A DNA stretch of 61,082 bases from contig JALSJP010000019.1 of assembly GCA_026989265.1 (NCBI GenBank), forward strand, positions 1 through 61,082, read 5' to 3'. A model generated the notes under the pieces. It made no database searches. It was not told the origin of the DNA and saw only the letters and a list, made by a program, of their open reading frames with translations. The stretch comes from Micavibrio sp. (GTDB lineage Bacteria > Pseudomonadota > Alphaproteobacteria > Micavibrionales > Micavibrionaceae). Both the position numbers and the translations under genes were made by a program. This document shows, piece after piece, positions 22,886-32,126 of this stretch. Numbering within the stretch: the first letter of the stretch is position 1; every line of letters begins with the position of its first letter.

Positions 22886-24751
22886 ATGAACATATTGACG
22901 GTCGGAAAGAAAAGTGCGCAGCTTTGCGTTAGCACTTTAATGATGAGCATTATTCTGTTGCCCGCTGGGGCGGCGGAAAGCGTTCCTGTGCCTGCATCTA
23001 AGCCAGTTATTATTGATGGATTATATGTGCCTATCCCGTCTAAAAAACCTACATATAACAGCTCTAATACCGATTCTATATCAGCTAGACAATCAAAATT
23101 ATATGCAGCCATATTCAAAGCTCAAGCCTTAGGAAATATGGATAAAGCCGATATTTTATTGGATAAAATAAGTGACACGCGCTTAATTGGTCATGTGCTT
23201 TCTCAACGTTATATGCACTCATCATATCGCTCAAGCTTTGATGAGCTGCAAAATTGGATGGAGTTATATGCGGATAACCCAAATGCGGGAAAAATCTACA
23301 AGCTTGCACTGTCCAAGCAACCATCTGATAGCATTTTAGAAATAACAAAGCCCCGCAATGGCAGGTTATTACCTCAAATTAATGAACCAACAATTTACTA
23401 TCCTAAAATCTATATAAGCAAAATTTCCAGAGATGCTAATCAGGCAAAATTGGTTAAGTCATTGTCTCGCAAGGTTAAATCTCTTATTCGCTCGGGAGAG
23501 AGCTTAGAAGCATTGGATTATTTCCAAAGCTCAACAACTCGTGATTTTATGGATGACATAGAGCAAGATATCCTTCAAACAAGAATTGCAGCAGGCTTTC
23601 TATATGGCAGAGATTTTGAAAATGCTTATAAATTATCGTCTGAAATTTCTGATAGATCGGGCTTATATGTTCCAAAAGCTGCTTGGGTAGCAGGGCTGGC
23701 GGCGTGGCAACAAAAGAAATTTGACCGGTCTGCATTTTATTTTGATATAGCGGGAAAATCGCCTTATGCGTCTGGCTGGCTTTCATCTGCTGGGTCATAT
23801 TGGGCTGCTAGAAGTTATAAACACGCGGGAAATCAAGATAAATCCATTGCTGCGCTTGAAAATGCAGCTAAGCATTCGCGGACATTCTATGGTCTTATGG
23901 CAACACAAAGCTTGGGCAATGGCTTTGGCTTTGATTGGACAATGCCAAAATATTCACCGTCTCATGAGGCGTTAATTCTTGAAAATCCAGCAGGAAAACG
24001 CACATTTTCTCTTGTCGCCGCGGGGCAATATGATTTAGCAGGATCAGAATTATTGCGCCTTAATTACAAAGGCAATGCACCCTTGCGCCGCGCTGTTCTT
24101 GCTTATGCCGCGCATGTAGGTTTACCTAGCGTTGCAATGCGTCTTGGTAATATGGTGCGTCGCCCTAATGGCGGGCATTATGATGGCGCTTTATATCCAG
24201 TTACTCAATGGTCACCAAAAAATGGCTATGATATAGATTCTGCGCTTATCCACGCTATTATGCGCCAAGAATCACGTTTCAACCAAGCTGCATATAGCCA
24301 TAGCGGCGCGATAGGGCTTATGCAGATAATGCCTAAAACCGCACAATATGTCGCAAGTAATAATGGTTATACTCAAAATATAAATTCTTACAGCCTTCAC
24401 TTTCCTGAAATTAATATAAGCATAGGGCAGGATTACCTTGAATATTTGCTTAAATCCCGCGCGGTAGGCGGTGATATTATATCTATGCTTGTCGCCTATA
24501 ACGCAGGGCCAGGGAATTTGGCAAAATGGCGCTCTCGCATGGGTGGGAATAATGATGCTCTATTATTTATCGAGATGATACCAGTAAAAGAAACCCGCAA
24601 TTATGTTGAGCATGTTCTTTCAAATTATTGGATATACCGCCATCGCGCAGGTCTAGGCTCGCCAAGTCTAGCCGCTCTTGCAGGCGGGAAAGCCTCGATC
24701 TATGCTAATATCATGCAATCTGACTACCCTTATAAGCTAGCTGCTAATTAG
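22886..24751 (+). CDS. Soluble lytic murein transglycosylase (Slt-type)
   Basis: About 621 residues from ATG 22886; the longer frame starts at a TTG. A hydrophobic signal sequence (ending PAGAAES) sends it to the periplasm. The N-terminal two thirds is a helical superhelix like the U-domain of Slt70. The catalytic SLT domain near the C terminus has ALIHAIMRQESRFNQAAYS, with the catalytic Glu in RQESRF, then GAIGLMQIMPKTAQ and MLVAYNAGPGNLAKW. It cleaves peptidoglycan glycan strands to 1,6-anhydro ends. It converges with hisN. Confidence 0.94.
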   Translation: MNILTVGKKSAQLCVSTLMMSIILLPAGAAESVPVPASKPVIIDGLYVPIPSKKPTYNSSNTDSISARQSKLYAAIFKAQALGNMDKADILLDKISDTRLIGHVLSQRYMHSSYRSSFDELQNWMELYADNPNAGKIYKLALSKQPSDSILEITKPRNGRLLPQINEPTIYYPKIYISKISRDANQAKLVKSLSRKVKSLIRSGESLEALDYFQSSTTRDFMDDIEQDILQTRIAAGFLYGRDFENAYKLSSEISDRSGLYVPKAAWVAGLAAWQQKKFDRSAFYFDIAGKSPYASGWLSSAGSYWAARSYKHAGNQDKSIAALENAAKHSRTFYGLMATQSLGNGFGFDWTMPKYSPSHEALILENPAGKRTFSLVAAGQYDLAGSELLRLNYKGNAPLRRAVLAYAAHVGLPSVAMRLGNMVRRPNGGHYDGALYPVTQWSPKNGYDIDSALIHAIMRQESRFNQAAYSHSGAIGLMQIMPKTAQYVASNNGYTQNINSYSLHFPEINISIGQDYLEYLLKSRAVGGDIISMLVAYNAGPGNLAKWRSRMGGNNDALLFIEMIPVKETRNYVEHVLSNYWIYRHRAGLGSPSLAALAGGKASIYANIMQSDYPYKLAAN

Positions 24752-24760
24752 GGGCATTCT

Positions 24761-25540
24761 TTAATAAGGTGATTTCAGTATCATATAGCTTATTTCTGAC
24801 CAAAGATTAGGATCACCAAGAGCCAAGACTTTCCCCGCAGATTTTAACGTCAAAGGATCACCGCGCCAATCTGATATATGCCCGCCTGCTCCCGTGATTA
24901 TAGGCACAAGCGCGGCAAAGTCATAAGGTGATAGATTTTGCTCAAACGCCACGTCCATAAAGCCGCTAGCTATTAGTCCATACATATAGCAATCACCGCC
25001 CCACACCATATTTGATGTTCCGCACTCGAATATCTCATAAGCGCGGTCATACTCACTTAATTTATCAAACATCATAGGGGTAGTCGCACCGATGCATGCT
25101 TTGTCAATACTATCACATTTACGGGTTTGAACGCTCTTACCGTTCATGGTGGTTGGTAAGCCATCAATGCCTAACCAGCGTTCTTTTAATATTGGCTGGT
25201 CTAATATTCCAAGCTTTGGGGTATCGCCATCACATAGAGCAATTAATGTTCCAAAAGTAGGTCTGCCAATCATAAAGCTTTTTGTGCCATCAATTGGATC
25301 AATAACCCATGTAAGCCCGCTCTTGCTTGGGATAGGGTTATATTCTTCGCCATAAATACCATCATCAGGGCGATGCTTCGCCAGAAATTCCCGCAAGGCT
25401 TGCTCAACCTCAAGGTCAGCCACTGTAACAGGGCTGTTATCCTCTTTTTTATCAATATTAAACGGCTTTCGGTAATATTTTTTAATAATTTCGCCTGCAA
25501 TATCCGCCATGCTATTGGCAAGTGCTATAAATTCCTGCAT
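24761..25540 (-). CDS. hisN: Histidinol-phosphatase, inositol-monophosphatase family
   Basis: 259-residue metal-dependent phosphatase of the FIG/IMPase fold. Metal ligands are visible in YGEEYN and WVIDPIDGTKSFMIG, and the C-terminal motif is LSPYDFAALVPIITGAGGHISDW. The SFMIGRPTFGTLIAL segment is typical of HisN-type rather than SuhB-type members. With hisC and hisF-hisE in the window, histidinol-phosphate is the likely substrate, although inositol phosphates cannot be excluded. Confidence 0.85.
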   Translation of the reverse strand: MQEFIALANSMADIAGEIIKKYYRKPFNIDKKEDNSPVTVADLEVEQALREFLAKHRPDDGIYGEEYNPIPSKSGLTWVIDPIDGTKSFMIGRPTFGTLIALCDGDTPKLGILDQPILKERWLGIDGLPTTMNGKSVQTRKCDSIDKACIGATTPMMFDKLSEYDRAYEIFECGTSNMVWGGDCYMYGLIASGFMDVAFEQNLSPYDFAALVPIITGAGGHISDWRGDPLTLKSAGKVLALGDPNLWSEISYMILKSPY

Positions 25541-25588
25541 ATATACTTCCTCAAACTTAAAAACTTGAGCCTATTATAGTCAAAGCAA

Positions 25589-25665
25589 TTTGCTTTTGCA
25601 CTAGGCGCAAGGAATGAAGTGTATAATAATACACGAGTGACGAAGTAACGACGTGTAAATGCAAA
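25589..25665 (+). repeat. Palindromic leader element, copy 1 (upstream of alaS)
   Basis: Outer arms TTTGCTTTTGCAC (25589-25601) and GTGTAAATGCAAA (25653-25665) are near-perfect inverted repeats. In the centre GTGTAT (25619-25624) pairs with ATACAC (25629-25634) across a 4-nt loop. The element ends 11 nt before the alaS ATG. A second copy with the same plan and shared ACTAGGC precedes radA. Confidence 0.65.
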
Positions 25666-25676
25666 GGGCTAAGGCT

Positions 25677-28316
25677 ATGAAGACAGTCAATGATGTTAGA
25701 AGTGAATTTTTAGGTTTCTTTGAAAAAAAAGGTCATGAGGTTGTGCAATCATCCTCGCTTGTTCCGCATAATGACCCGACATTAATGTTTGTAAATTCAG
25801 GTATGGTGCAGTTTAAGGATGTTTTTACGGGCAAGGATAAACGCCCATATAGCCGCGCGACCTCAGCGCAAAAATGCGTTCGCGCTGGCGGTAAGCATAA
25901 CGATTTGGAAAATGTAGGCTATACTGCGCGTCATCATACTTTTTTTGAAATGATGGGTAATTTCTCATTTGGTGATTATTTCAAAGAAGAAGCCATAGAG
26001 TTCGCTTGGGATCTTATAACCAAAAATTTTGCCCTTCCACCTGAAAAACTATGCGTAACTGTTCACTCTTCCGATGAAGAGGCAGCAGCAATCTGGAAGA
26101 AAATAACGGGCTTTTCTGACGATAAAATTATCCGCATTTCTACCGATGATAATTTCTGGCGCATGGGTGATACTGGTCCTTGCGGTCCTTGCACTGAGAT
26201 ATTTTATGACCATGGCGAGCATATTTGGGGCGGCCCTCCAGGAAGTGCAGAAGAAGACGGCGATAGATTTATCGAGATATGGAATAATGTTTTCATGCAA
26301 TATGAGCAGGTGGACGCGGATACTCGCATAGATTTGCCCGCGCAAAGCGTTGATACTGGCATGGGGCTGGAGCGCATAGTAGCCACATTAATGGGCAGCA
26401 ATAACAATTATGATATTGATATTATGCGTTCATTAATCGAGCATAGTGCAGAGCTTACGGGCGTTGACCCTGATGGTGATATGGCGGCTTCTCACAAGGT
26501 GATAGCCGATCATTTGCGCTCATGTGCTTTCTTGTTGGCTGATGGGGTTATGCCTAGCAATGAGGGGCGTGGCTATGTATTGCGCCGTATTATGCGAAGG
26601 GCTATGCGTCATGCTCATCTTTTGGGCGCAAAAGATCCTGTAATGTATAAATTATTCCCAACTCTTATTTCTAAAATGGGAGAAGCTTATCCCGAGCTTA
26701 TCCGAGCGCAAAGCCTCATCACTCAAACGCTTGAGACCGAGGAAAATCGTTTTAAAACTATGCTTGATCGCGGCATTAAAATGCTTGATGAGGAAACTTC
26801 TAAAATTGAAAGCGGCGCAAAATTTTCTGGCGCTGTGGCATTTAAATTATACGATACATATGGCTTTCCTTTGGATTTAACTCAAGATGCGCTTAGAGCA
26901 AAGGAAATCGAAGTTGATACAGATGCATTTGACACGGCAATGGCAGAGCAAAAAGCAAAAGCCCGCGCCGCATGGTCAGGCGCAGGCGGCGAGACAACCG
27001 AAGCTCTATGGTTTGATATTTTTGATGAGTGCGGCGCGACTGAGTTTTTGGGCTATGATAAGGATAAAGCCGAGGGCAAAATTTTGGTGATTGTTAAGGA
27101 TGGCAAGCGCGCCAAAAGTCTTAAATTAGGCGAAGAAGGCATAATCATTACCAACCAAACACCATTTTATGCCGAAAGCGGCGGTCAAGTGGGCGATTCG
27201 GGTGAGCTTATATCTGCTAGCGGCACAAAGTTTCAAGTCACCAATACCCTTAAACCTCTCCCCTCCCTTAGTGCGCATTATGTGAATTGCATGGAGGGTG
27301 AAATCGCTATAGGTGATGCGGTTGTAATGAACGTTAATACCAAGCGTCGCGCGATGATTAAAGCCAACCACTCCGCTACGCATTTATTGCATAAAGCATT
27401 ACAGCAAGTTTTGGGCGATCATGTTACCCAAAAAGGGAGCTTACAAGATGATAAGCGCACCCGCTTTGACATTGCGCAGCCCGTTGCAATCACGGCAGAG
27501 CAGATCGCCGAAGTTGAGGATATTGTAAACGCTCAAATCCGCGCCAATAGTGAGGTTATTACCCGCATCATGAGCATTGATGAAGCGCGGGAAAGCGGCG
27601 CTATGGCTCTATTTGGTGAGAAATATGATGATGAAGTGCGCGTTGTTTCAATGGGCGGCGATACTCCATTTTCTATCGAGCTTTGCGGCGGCACTCATGT
27701 TAAACGCACAGGCGATATTGGCTTGCTTAAAATTACATCCGAAGGCGCGTTATCTTCTGGAATTCGAAGAATTGAGGCTGTCACAGGCGTTAATGCTCTT
27801 GAATATCTAAACTCACAGGCACATATTTTGCATGAGGCAAAACTCCTGCTTAAGACCAGTGAGGCGGACTTCCTCCCCTCTCTAAGCGCTCGGATTATAG
27901 AAAATAAAGCACTTGAAAAAGAAGTGGCAAAACTCCGCAAAGAAGTTGCCCTTGGCGGTGGCTCTAATGATAGCTCTGATAACATTAAGGAAATCGCAGG
28001 CGTTAAATTCACTGGTCGCGTTTTGGCAGGCTTCCCGCCCAAAGATTTAAAGCCTATGGCAGATGATCTAAAGGCTAAGCTTGGCTCTGGCATTGTGGTG
28101 CTGGTGGCTACTAATGAGGATAAAGCCTCTATCGTTGTCGGCGTTACCGATGATCTAACCGCCAAAATAAGTGCGGTTGATCTTGTGCGCGTGGGGGCGG
28201 GCGTTCTTGGCGGAAAAGGCGGCGGCGGTAGAGCTGATATGGCGCAAGCTGGTGGCTCTGATGTATCTGCTGCTAATGACGCTCTTGAGGCTATAGAGAA
28301 ATCTCTGGCTGGCTAG
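25677..28316 (+). CDS. alaS: Alanyl-tRNA synthetase
   Basis: 879 residues from ATG 25677 ([20 protein letters not shown], the typical N terminus), with AAGG just upstream; an ATG at 25659 would add six residues. Class II catalytic core: [21 protein letters not shown] and [19 protein letters not shown]. The editing domain has [11 protein letters not shown] and CGGTHV zinc/editing residues, and the C-Ala domain ends with [19 protein letters not shown]. It charges tRNA-Ala, and the window's only tRNA gene is a tRNA-Ala 465 bp downstream on the other strand. Confidence 0.98.
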   Translation: MKTVNDVRSEFLGFFEKKGHEVVQSSSLVPHNDPTLMFVNSGMVQFKDVFTGKDKRPYSRATSAQKCVRAGGKHNDLENVGYTARHHTFFEMMGNFSFGDYFKEEAIEFAWDLITKNFALPPEKLCVTVHSSDEEAAAIWKKITGFSDDKIIRISTDDNFWRMGDTGPCGPCTEIFYDHGEHIWGGPPGSAEEDGDRFIEIWNNVFMQYEQVDADTRIDLPAQSVDTGMGLERIVATLMGSNNNYDIDIMRSLIEHSAELTGVDPDGDMAASHKVIADHLRSCAFLLADGVMPSNEGRGYVLRRIMRRAMRHAHLLGAKDPVMYKLFPTLISKMGEAYPELIRAQSLITQTLETEENRFKTMLDRGIKMLDEETSKIESGAKFSGAVAFKLYDTYGFPLDLTQDALRAKEIEVDTDAFDTAMAEQKAKARAAWSGAGGETTEALWFDIFDECGATEFLGYDKDKAEGKILVIVKDGKRAKSLKLGEEGIIITNQTPFYAESGGQVGDSGELISASGTKFQVTNTLKPLPSLSAHYVNCMEGEIAIGDAVVMNVNTKRRAMIKANHSATHLLHKALQQVLGDHVTQKGSLQDDKRTRFDIAQPVAITAEQIAEVEDIVNAQIRANSEVITRIMSIDEARESGAMALFGEKYDDEVRVVSMGGDTPFSIELCGGTHVKRTGDIGLLKITSEGALSSGIRRIEAVTGVNALEYLNSQAHILHEAKLLLKTSEADFLPSLSARIIENKALEKEVAKLRKEVALGGGSNDSSDNIKEIAGVKFTGRVLAGFPPKDLKPMADDLKAKLGSGIVVLVATNEDKASIVVGVTDDLTAKISAVDLVRVGAGVLGGKGGGGRADMAQAGGSDVSAANDALEAIEKSLAG

Positions 28317-28335
28317 GGTCATAACCATATTTTAA

Positions 28336-28806
28336 TTGGTGCACTGCCCAGCTACGCTTCCCAGCACACTCAGATTTTCTAAGCTCGCTATTGCTCACAA
28401 TAAAATCTGGTGGACCCTAGCGGGATCGAACCCCCATTCGCTCCGCGAATGCTTTTTAATAACAGCGGTGGACTCCAAACAGACCAGTCGAAACATTTTA
28501 CAGATAGATGACTTGTTGCAAATTGGTGCACTGCCCAGCTACGCTTCCCAGCACACTCAGATTTTCTAAGCTCGCTATTGCTCACAATAAAATCTGGTGG
28601 ACCCTAGCGGGATCGAACCCCCATTCGCTCCGCGAATGCTTTTTAATAACAGCGGTGGACTCCAAACAGACCAGTCGAAAGATTTTACAGATAGATGACT
28701 TGTCGCAAATTGGTGCACTGCTCAGCTACGCTTCCCAGCACACTCAGATTTTCTAAGCTCGCTATTGCTCACAATAAAATCTGGTGGACCCTAGCGGGAT
28801 CGAACC
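28336..28806. repeat. 187-bp tandem repeat (about 2.5 copies) carrying tRNA-Ala 3' ends
   Basis: Unit starts (TTGGTGCACTG) fall at 28336, 28523 and 28710, giving a period of exactly 187 bp. The copies are nearly identical; I see single-base differences such as AACATT/AAGATT, TTGTTGCA/TTGTCGCA and CTGCCCAG/CTGCTCAG. Each unit contains the last 25 nt of tRNA-Ala including CCA (28408-28432, 28595-28619 and, in the real tRNA, 28782-28806). Before this segment, on the minus strand, the two extra copies have a perfect 7-bp hairpin (CATTCGC GGA GCGAATG) and GGGGG instead of the tRNA-Ala body, resembling the long variable arm and T-stem of a class II tRNA. Open frames through the repeats do not look like real genes. 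Confidence 0.9.
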
Positions 28807-28857
28807 GCTGACCTCCTCGCTGCCAGCGAGGCGCTCTCCCAGCTGAGCTAAGGGCCC
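28782..28857 (-). tRNA. tRNA-Ala(GGC)
   Basis: 76 nt, cloverleaf by eye. Acceptor GGGCCCT pairs with AGGGTCC (one G-T pair); discriminator A and CCA are encoded. The D arm is AGCTCAGCTGGGAGAGC, the anticodon stem CCTCG/CGAGG with loop CTGGCAG gives anticodon GGC, and the T arm is AGCGG TTCGATC CCGCT. Its last 25 nt are repeated twice downstream. The leader has two perfect hairpins. Confidence 0.95.
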
Positions 28858-28873
28858 CCTTATAAAACAAGAG

Positions 28874-28905
28874 CGTGGCAAATGCCACGAGCCATAGTCA
28901 TGGCT
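28874..28905 (-). promoter_or_regulatory. Two adjacent perfect hairpins in the tRNA-Ala leader
   Basis: CGTGGCA-AA-TGCCACG (28874-28889) is directly followed by AGCCAT-AGTC-ATGGCT (28890-28905). Both lie 17-48 nt upstream of the mature tRNA 5' end. They could be processing structures or a dyad operator; no T-run follows in either direction. Confidence 0.5.
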
Positions 28906-28991
28906 TTGAATTAATAATTTATCGCAAGCCAAAATAATGACTTTAAAAAGTTACAGTATAGATATGCGATTCTAACAGTTTTTTCAAGTCA

Positions 28992-29024
28992 TAAAAAAAG
29001 CCCCGCATAATTAAAGGCGGAGCT
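28992..29024 (-). terminator. Rho-independent terminator after the Bax-inhibitor-1 gene
   Basis: On the minus strand GCTCCGC pairs with GCGGGGC across a 10-nt loop, followed by seven T residues. It lies about 20 nt after the stop of the Bax-inhibitor-1 gene. Confidence 0.85.
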
Positions 29025-29043
29025 AATATTTCTTTAAATATAA

Positions 29044-29742
29044 CTAGCGTTGCTGCATCAAATTCAGAATATGTGTGAACATGATAACAAAGCTGATATA
29101 AAGGCTAAGCGCCGCCGACCATGCCATGCGGCTATTGATTTCAGAGCCGTTAGACGGGTGATACATGCGTTTTGTATTTTGAGTTTCCCACGCGGTAAGC
29201 CCAGCCATAACAAGCACGATACCAACGCTAATCATTGTTTCTACGCCACTTGAAAAGCCAACAAACATACCAATAACTGATACGACTATAAGACCAATAA
29301 GCGCCATGATACAAAATGAGCCAAGCGCGGTTAGATCTTTTTTCGTGGTATATCCATATATACTAAGTCCAGCGAACATGGCCGATGTTATAAAAAAGGC
29401 ACGCGCGATATCTGCTCCTGCGAAGGCAAAAGCAATTGTTGAAAAGCTAATTCCGTACAAGACGCTCACTCCTACGAAGGCCATTTTCAGCTTACCTGAT
29501 GACATAGTCGCAGGGTTAAAGCCGAACCAAATGATTGCAAGAGGCGCGAATAAAACGACATATTTTTGAGGGCCGCCAAGAAACAGCATCATAAGATCAG
29601 GAGAGCTGCTTACTATCCATGCTGTGATTGCAGTAACAAGAACGCCTATAGTCATGCGGTTATAAACGCTTTGCATGTGCGTGCGAAGACCAACATCAAT
29701 TTCAGTATTGCTTTGCGTGGTTGAATAACGATCTGTTTGCAT
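29044..29742 (-). CDS. Bax inhibitor-1/YccA family membrane protein
   Basis: 232 residues from ATG 29742, chosen because GGAG sits 8 nt upstream; the longer frame starts at a TTG. Seven hydrophobic segments follow a polar N terminus. The typical beginning VGLRTHMQSVYNRMTIGVLVTAI and the final segment (YISFVIMFTHILNLM) match the YccA/YbhL group. Family members are pH-sensitive calcium-leak channels or modulators of the FtsH protease; the role here is inferred from family only. Confidence 0.93.
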   Translation of the reverse strand: MQTDRYSTTQSNTEIDVGLRTHMQSVYNRMTIGVLVTAITAWIVSSSPDLMMLFLGGPQKYVVLFAPLAIIWFGFNPATMSSGKLKMAFVGVSVLYGISFSTIAFAFAGADIARAFFITSAMFAGLSIYGYTTKKDLTALGSFCIMALIGLIVVSVIGMFVGFSSGVETMISVGIVLVMAGLTAWETQNTKRMYHPSNGSEINSRMAWSAALSLYISFVIMFTHILNLMQQR

Positions 29743-29836
29743 TTTAAAATCTCCTATCAAAAATCCATCCGTTCTTATATACCTAATTTTATCACATTTC
29801 AAAGCTTTTCACGAAATTTATTGATAATTATTATTA

Positions 29837-30928
29837 TTAGTTACGCCTTTGCATAGTAATCCATGGGTTTTTGCGGGTTGATTTATCGCGCGTTTGCTCG
29901 GAAAAGCTGTCATCCTTATTTACAGGGGCTAGGTTTGATTCGTCAGGAATTGGCGTGTTAGTCACCTCTGATATTGCCTTAATGCGCTGCTTTATTGGCG
30001 GGTGAGTGGCGAACATTCCCATAAATGGCTTTTGATTTTCGATACACATCATTGCAATATCATCCGTAGCCATTGTTATGCGGTCGCGCCCCGATATCCT
30101 CATGAGCGCGCGCATCATTGCCTCGGGATTCTTGGTCATAGCAATCGCGCCAGCGTCAGCCATATATTCACGCCGCCTTGATAGAGCAAAACGCATAAGC
30201 AATGTCGCTAGATACCCAAGCCATAAAATCACAGCTATAATTATTATCATAATAAAAGCCGAGCCATTATTATTGCCACTCCTGCGTCTGCCATAAAACA
30301 GGCTGTAGCGCAGGTTGCTCCAAGCAAGTTGAGACAAAAATCCGAATAATCCAGTAAATATTATTGTAACGATAAGCAAGCGTACATCGCGATTTTGGAT
30401 ATGGGTTAGCTCATGCGCTAGCACTCCTTCAAGCTCATCTTTGGATAGGCTATTCATCAATCCGCGCGTTACCGTAATGGCAAAGTTGCTTTCGGTTATA
30501 CCACTAGCAAAAGCATTACGGGCGTGGGTTTCTATGATCTCTAAATGGGGCATTTTCATGCCTTGAGATATGCATAGATTTTCCAGCAAGTTATAAAGCT
30601 CTGGCTCTTCGTTTCTGCTAACAGGATTGGAATGCGCCAATTTACGGATCATGCTGGTGTTAAAAAACCATGCGATCAAAAACCAAATAACTACGCCGGT
30701 AATGATTAATGGGAAAAACTCATATATGGTTTTATTGGCAGAGATAGCCATCATTTCAAAGTTATTTGAGTTATGTCCTAAGCCATTAGAGGTTAGCGCC
30801 CCGCCCAGCATAAATGCTATCGCCCAAAACACTCCCAAAATAAGCACAGGGTAAAATATTAACAGCAATACGCAGCGTATGTTATTATTCCATATATGTG
30901 TACTTAACCCAACTGTGGTGCTAACCAT
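29837..30928 (-). CDS. M48 family membrane zinc metalloprotease (HtpX-like)
   Basis: 363 residues. Two N-terminal membrane helices (about 18-42 and 70-90) precede the catalytic domain with the zinc motif HELTH (in LEGVLAHELTHIQNRD), a further helix pair after it, and the third ligand Glu in RREYMADAGAIAMT. The C terminus is longer and more polar than in HtpX. It follows lemA by 4 nt. LemA plus M48 protease is a recurrent pair thought to handle membrane protein quality; substrates unknown. Confidence 0.92.
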   Translation of the reverse strand: MVSTTVGLSTHIWNNNIRCVLLLIFYPVLILGVFWAIAFMLGGALTSNGLGHNSNNFEMMAISANKTIYEFFPLIITGVVIWFLIAWFFNTSMIRKLAHSNPVSRNEEPELYNLLENLCISQGMKMPHLEIIETHARNAFASGITESNFAITVTRGLMNSLSKDELEGVLAHELTHIQNRDVRLLIVTIIFTGLFGFLSQLAWSNLRYSLFYGRRRSGNNNGSAFIMIIIIAVILWLGYLATLLMRFALSRRREYMADAGAIAMTKNPEAMMRALMRISGRDRITMATDDIAMMCIENQKPFMGMFATHPPIKQRIKAISEVTNTPIPDESNLAPVNKDDSFSEQTRDKSTRKNPWITMQRRN

Positions 30929-30932
30929 TACT

Positions 30933-31496
30933 TTAGAACTTCACTTCGGGAGGTTTTTGTACAAGCGCTGCTTCAGCTTCGTCAAGCTCGAAAAACTCTT
31001 CTTGTGTGAAGCCAAAACTGTTTGCAATTAAAATAGCGGGGAATTGCTCGGTCGCGGTATTATATTCTGACGTTGCATTATTGAAGAATCTCCGCGCCGC
31101 CGCGATTTTATTCTCAATATCGGATAGCTCATTCATTAATTTTTGAAAATTTTGATCGGCTTTTAGGTCAGGATAGTTTTCTGCTACGGCTAATAGCCCC
31201 ATTAACGCGCCGCCAAGTACATTTTCTGCGGCGACCCGCTCACCGCCAGCGGCTTTTGCTGCTCCTACGCCTGCTCTTGCCTCGGTCACATTTTCAAATA
31301 TTTGCTTTTCATGTGAGGCATAGCCCTTAACTGTTTCCACCAATTGAGGCACAAGATTATAGCGTTGTTTTAGCTGCACATCTATATCAGAAAAAGCATT
31401 TTCACGCGTTTGACGCAGCGCAACAAGGCGGTTATAGATCATTACAAACAGCCCGATTATCGCGCCAATTATTGCTAATATTATCCAAAATTCCAT
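30933..31496 (-). CDS. LemA family protein
   Basis: 187 residues: an N-terminal membrane helix (about 4-22) and a four-helix LemA domain with the conserved RQTRENAFSDIDVQLKQRYNLVPQLVETVKGY, split here as RENAFSDIDVQLKQRYNLVP, and the terminal NSFGFTQEEFFEL-DEAEA. It is coupled with the M48 protease downstream. Function is poorly known; presumably an accessory protein of the protease. Confidence 0.93.
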   Translation of the reverse strand: MEFWIILAIIGAIIGLFVMIYNRLVALRQTRENAFSDIDVQLKQRYNLVPQLVETVKGYASHEKQIFENVTEARAGVGAAKAAGGERVAAENVLGGALMGLLAVAENYPDLKADQNFQKLMNELSDIENKIAAARRFFNNATSEYNTATEQFPAILIANSFGFTQEEFFELDEAEAALVQKPPEVKF

Positions 31497-31510
31497 GACT
31501 CAATCTCCTT

Positions 31511-32125
31511 TTATTTACAAGACTTTATAAATTCCTCAACCTTGCTCGGGCATTTTACACCGCGAGAGCTTTCAACGCCAGAAGAAACATCAACAGCATT
31601 TGGTGATAATATTTCAATGGCTTGCCCAATATTTTCAGGGGTTAGACCTCCAGATAGCATCCAAGGCTTGGAAAACTCGAAGCCCTTTAGTAATGACCAG
31701 TCAAAACTTTGCCCTGATCCACCTGTTTTACTATCAAATAACAGCCAATCAACTATATTCTCATAAGGCTTTGATTTTTCAATATCTTTGATATTATTTA
31801 CAGGGAATGCCTTGATAATGGGCAGGGCGTATTTTTGTTTGATTTGCGTCACTCTTTCCAAGCTTTCACTGCCGTGAAGCTGTATAATATCAATGGGAGC
31901 ATAGCCCAAAACATTACTTAATTCTTCATCGGTTGGATCAACAAACAGACCAACGCTACGCACGCCAGTAGGAAGGGTAAGGGCTAGCTCTTTGGCTGTA
32001 TCAATATCTATATTACGCGGGGAAGGCGGGTAGAACACAAAGCCGATAAACCGCGCTCCCGAATTTATCGCAGCTTTTAGGGTGTCAGGAGTTTTTATGC
32101 CGCAAATTTTTACTTGAACCACCAT
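31511..32125 (-). CDS. trpF: Phosphoribosylanthranilate isomerase
   Basis: 204 residues from ATG 32125, which begins directly after the pyrF stop; a longer frame runs back through pyrF. TIM-barrel enzyme of tryptophan synthesis. Motifs: VKICGIKTPD with the catalytic Cys, GFVFYPPSPRNI, IIQLHGSE, LLFDSKTGGSGQSFDW and LSGGLTPENIGQAIE, then VDVSSGVESSRGVK. No other trp genes are in the window. Confidence 0.95.
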   Translation of the reverse strand: MVVQVKICGIKTPDTLKAAINSGARFIGFVFYPPSPRNIDIDTAKELALTLPTGVRSVGLFVDPTDEELSNVLGYAPIDIIQLHGSESLERVTQIKQKYALPIIKAFPVNNIKDIEKSKPYENIVDWLLFDSKTGGSGQSFDWSLLKGFEFSKPWMLSGGLTPENIGQAIEILSPNAVDVSSGVESSRGVKCPSKVEEFIKSCK

Positions 32126-32126
32126 G

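Noticed and set aside
27695-28165. 156-codon frame antisense to alaS
   Set aside because: Lies wholly opposite a well-conserved gene and has no family features.
28336-28756. Two overlapping open frames (77 and 82 codons) in the tRNA repeats
   Set aside because: They encode the same peptide twice only because the DNA is repeated, run through antisense tRNA sequence, and the 187-bp period is not a multiple of three.
28408-28806. attL/attR sites of an integrated element at tRNA-Ala
   Set aside because: Repeats of a tRNA 3' end suggest this, but the spacing is a regular 187 bp, no cargo gene fits between them and no integrase is present.
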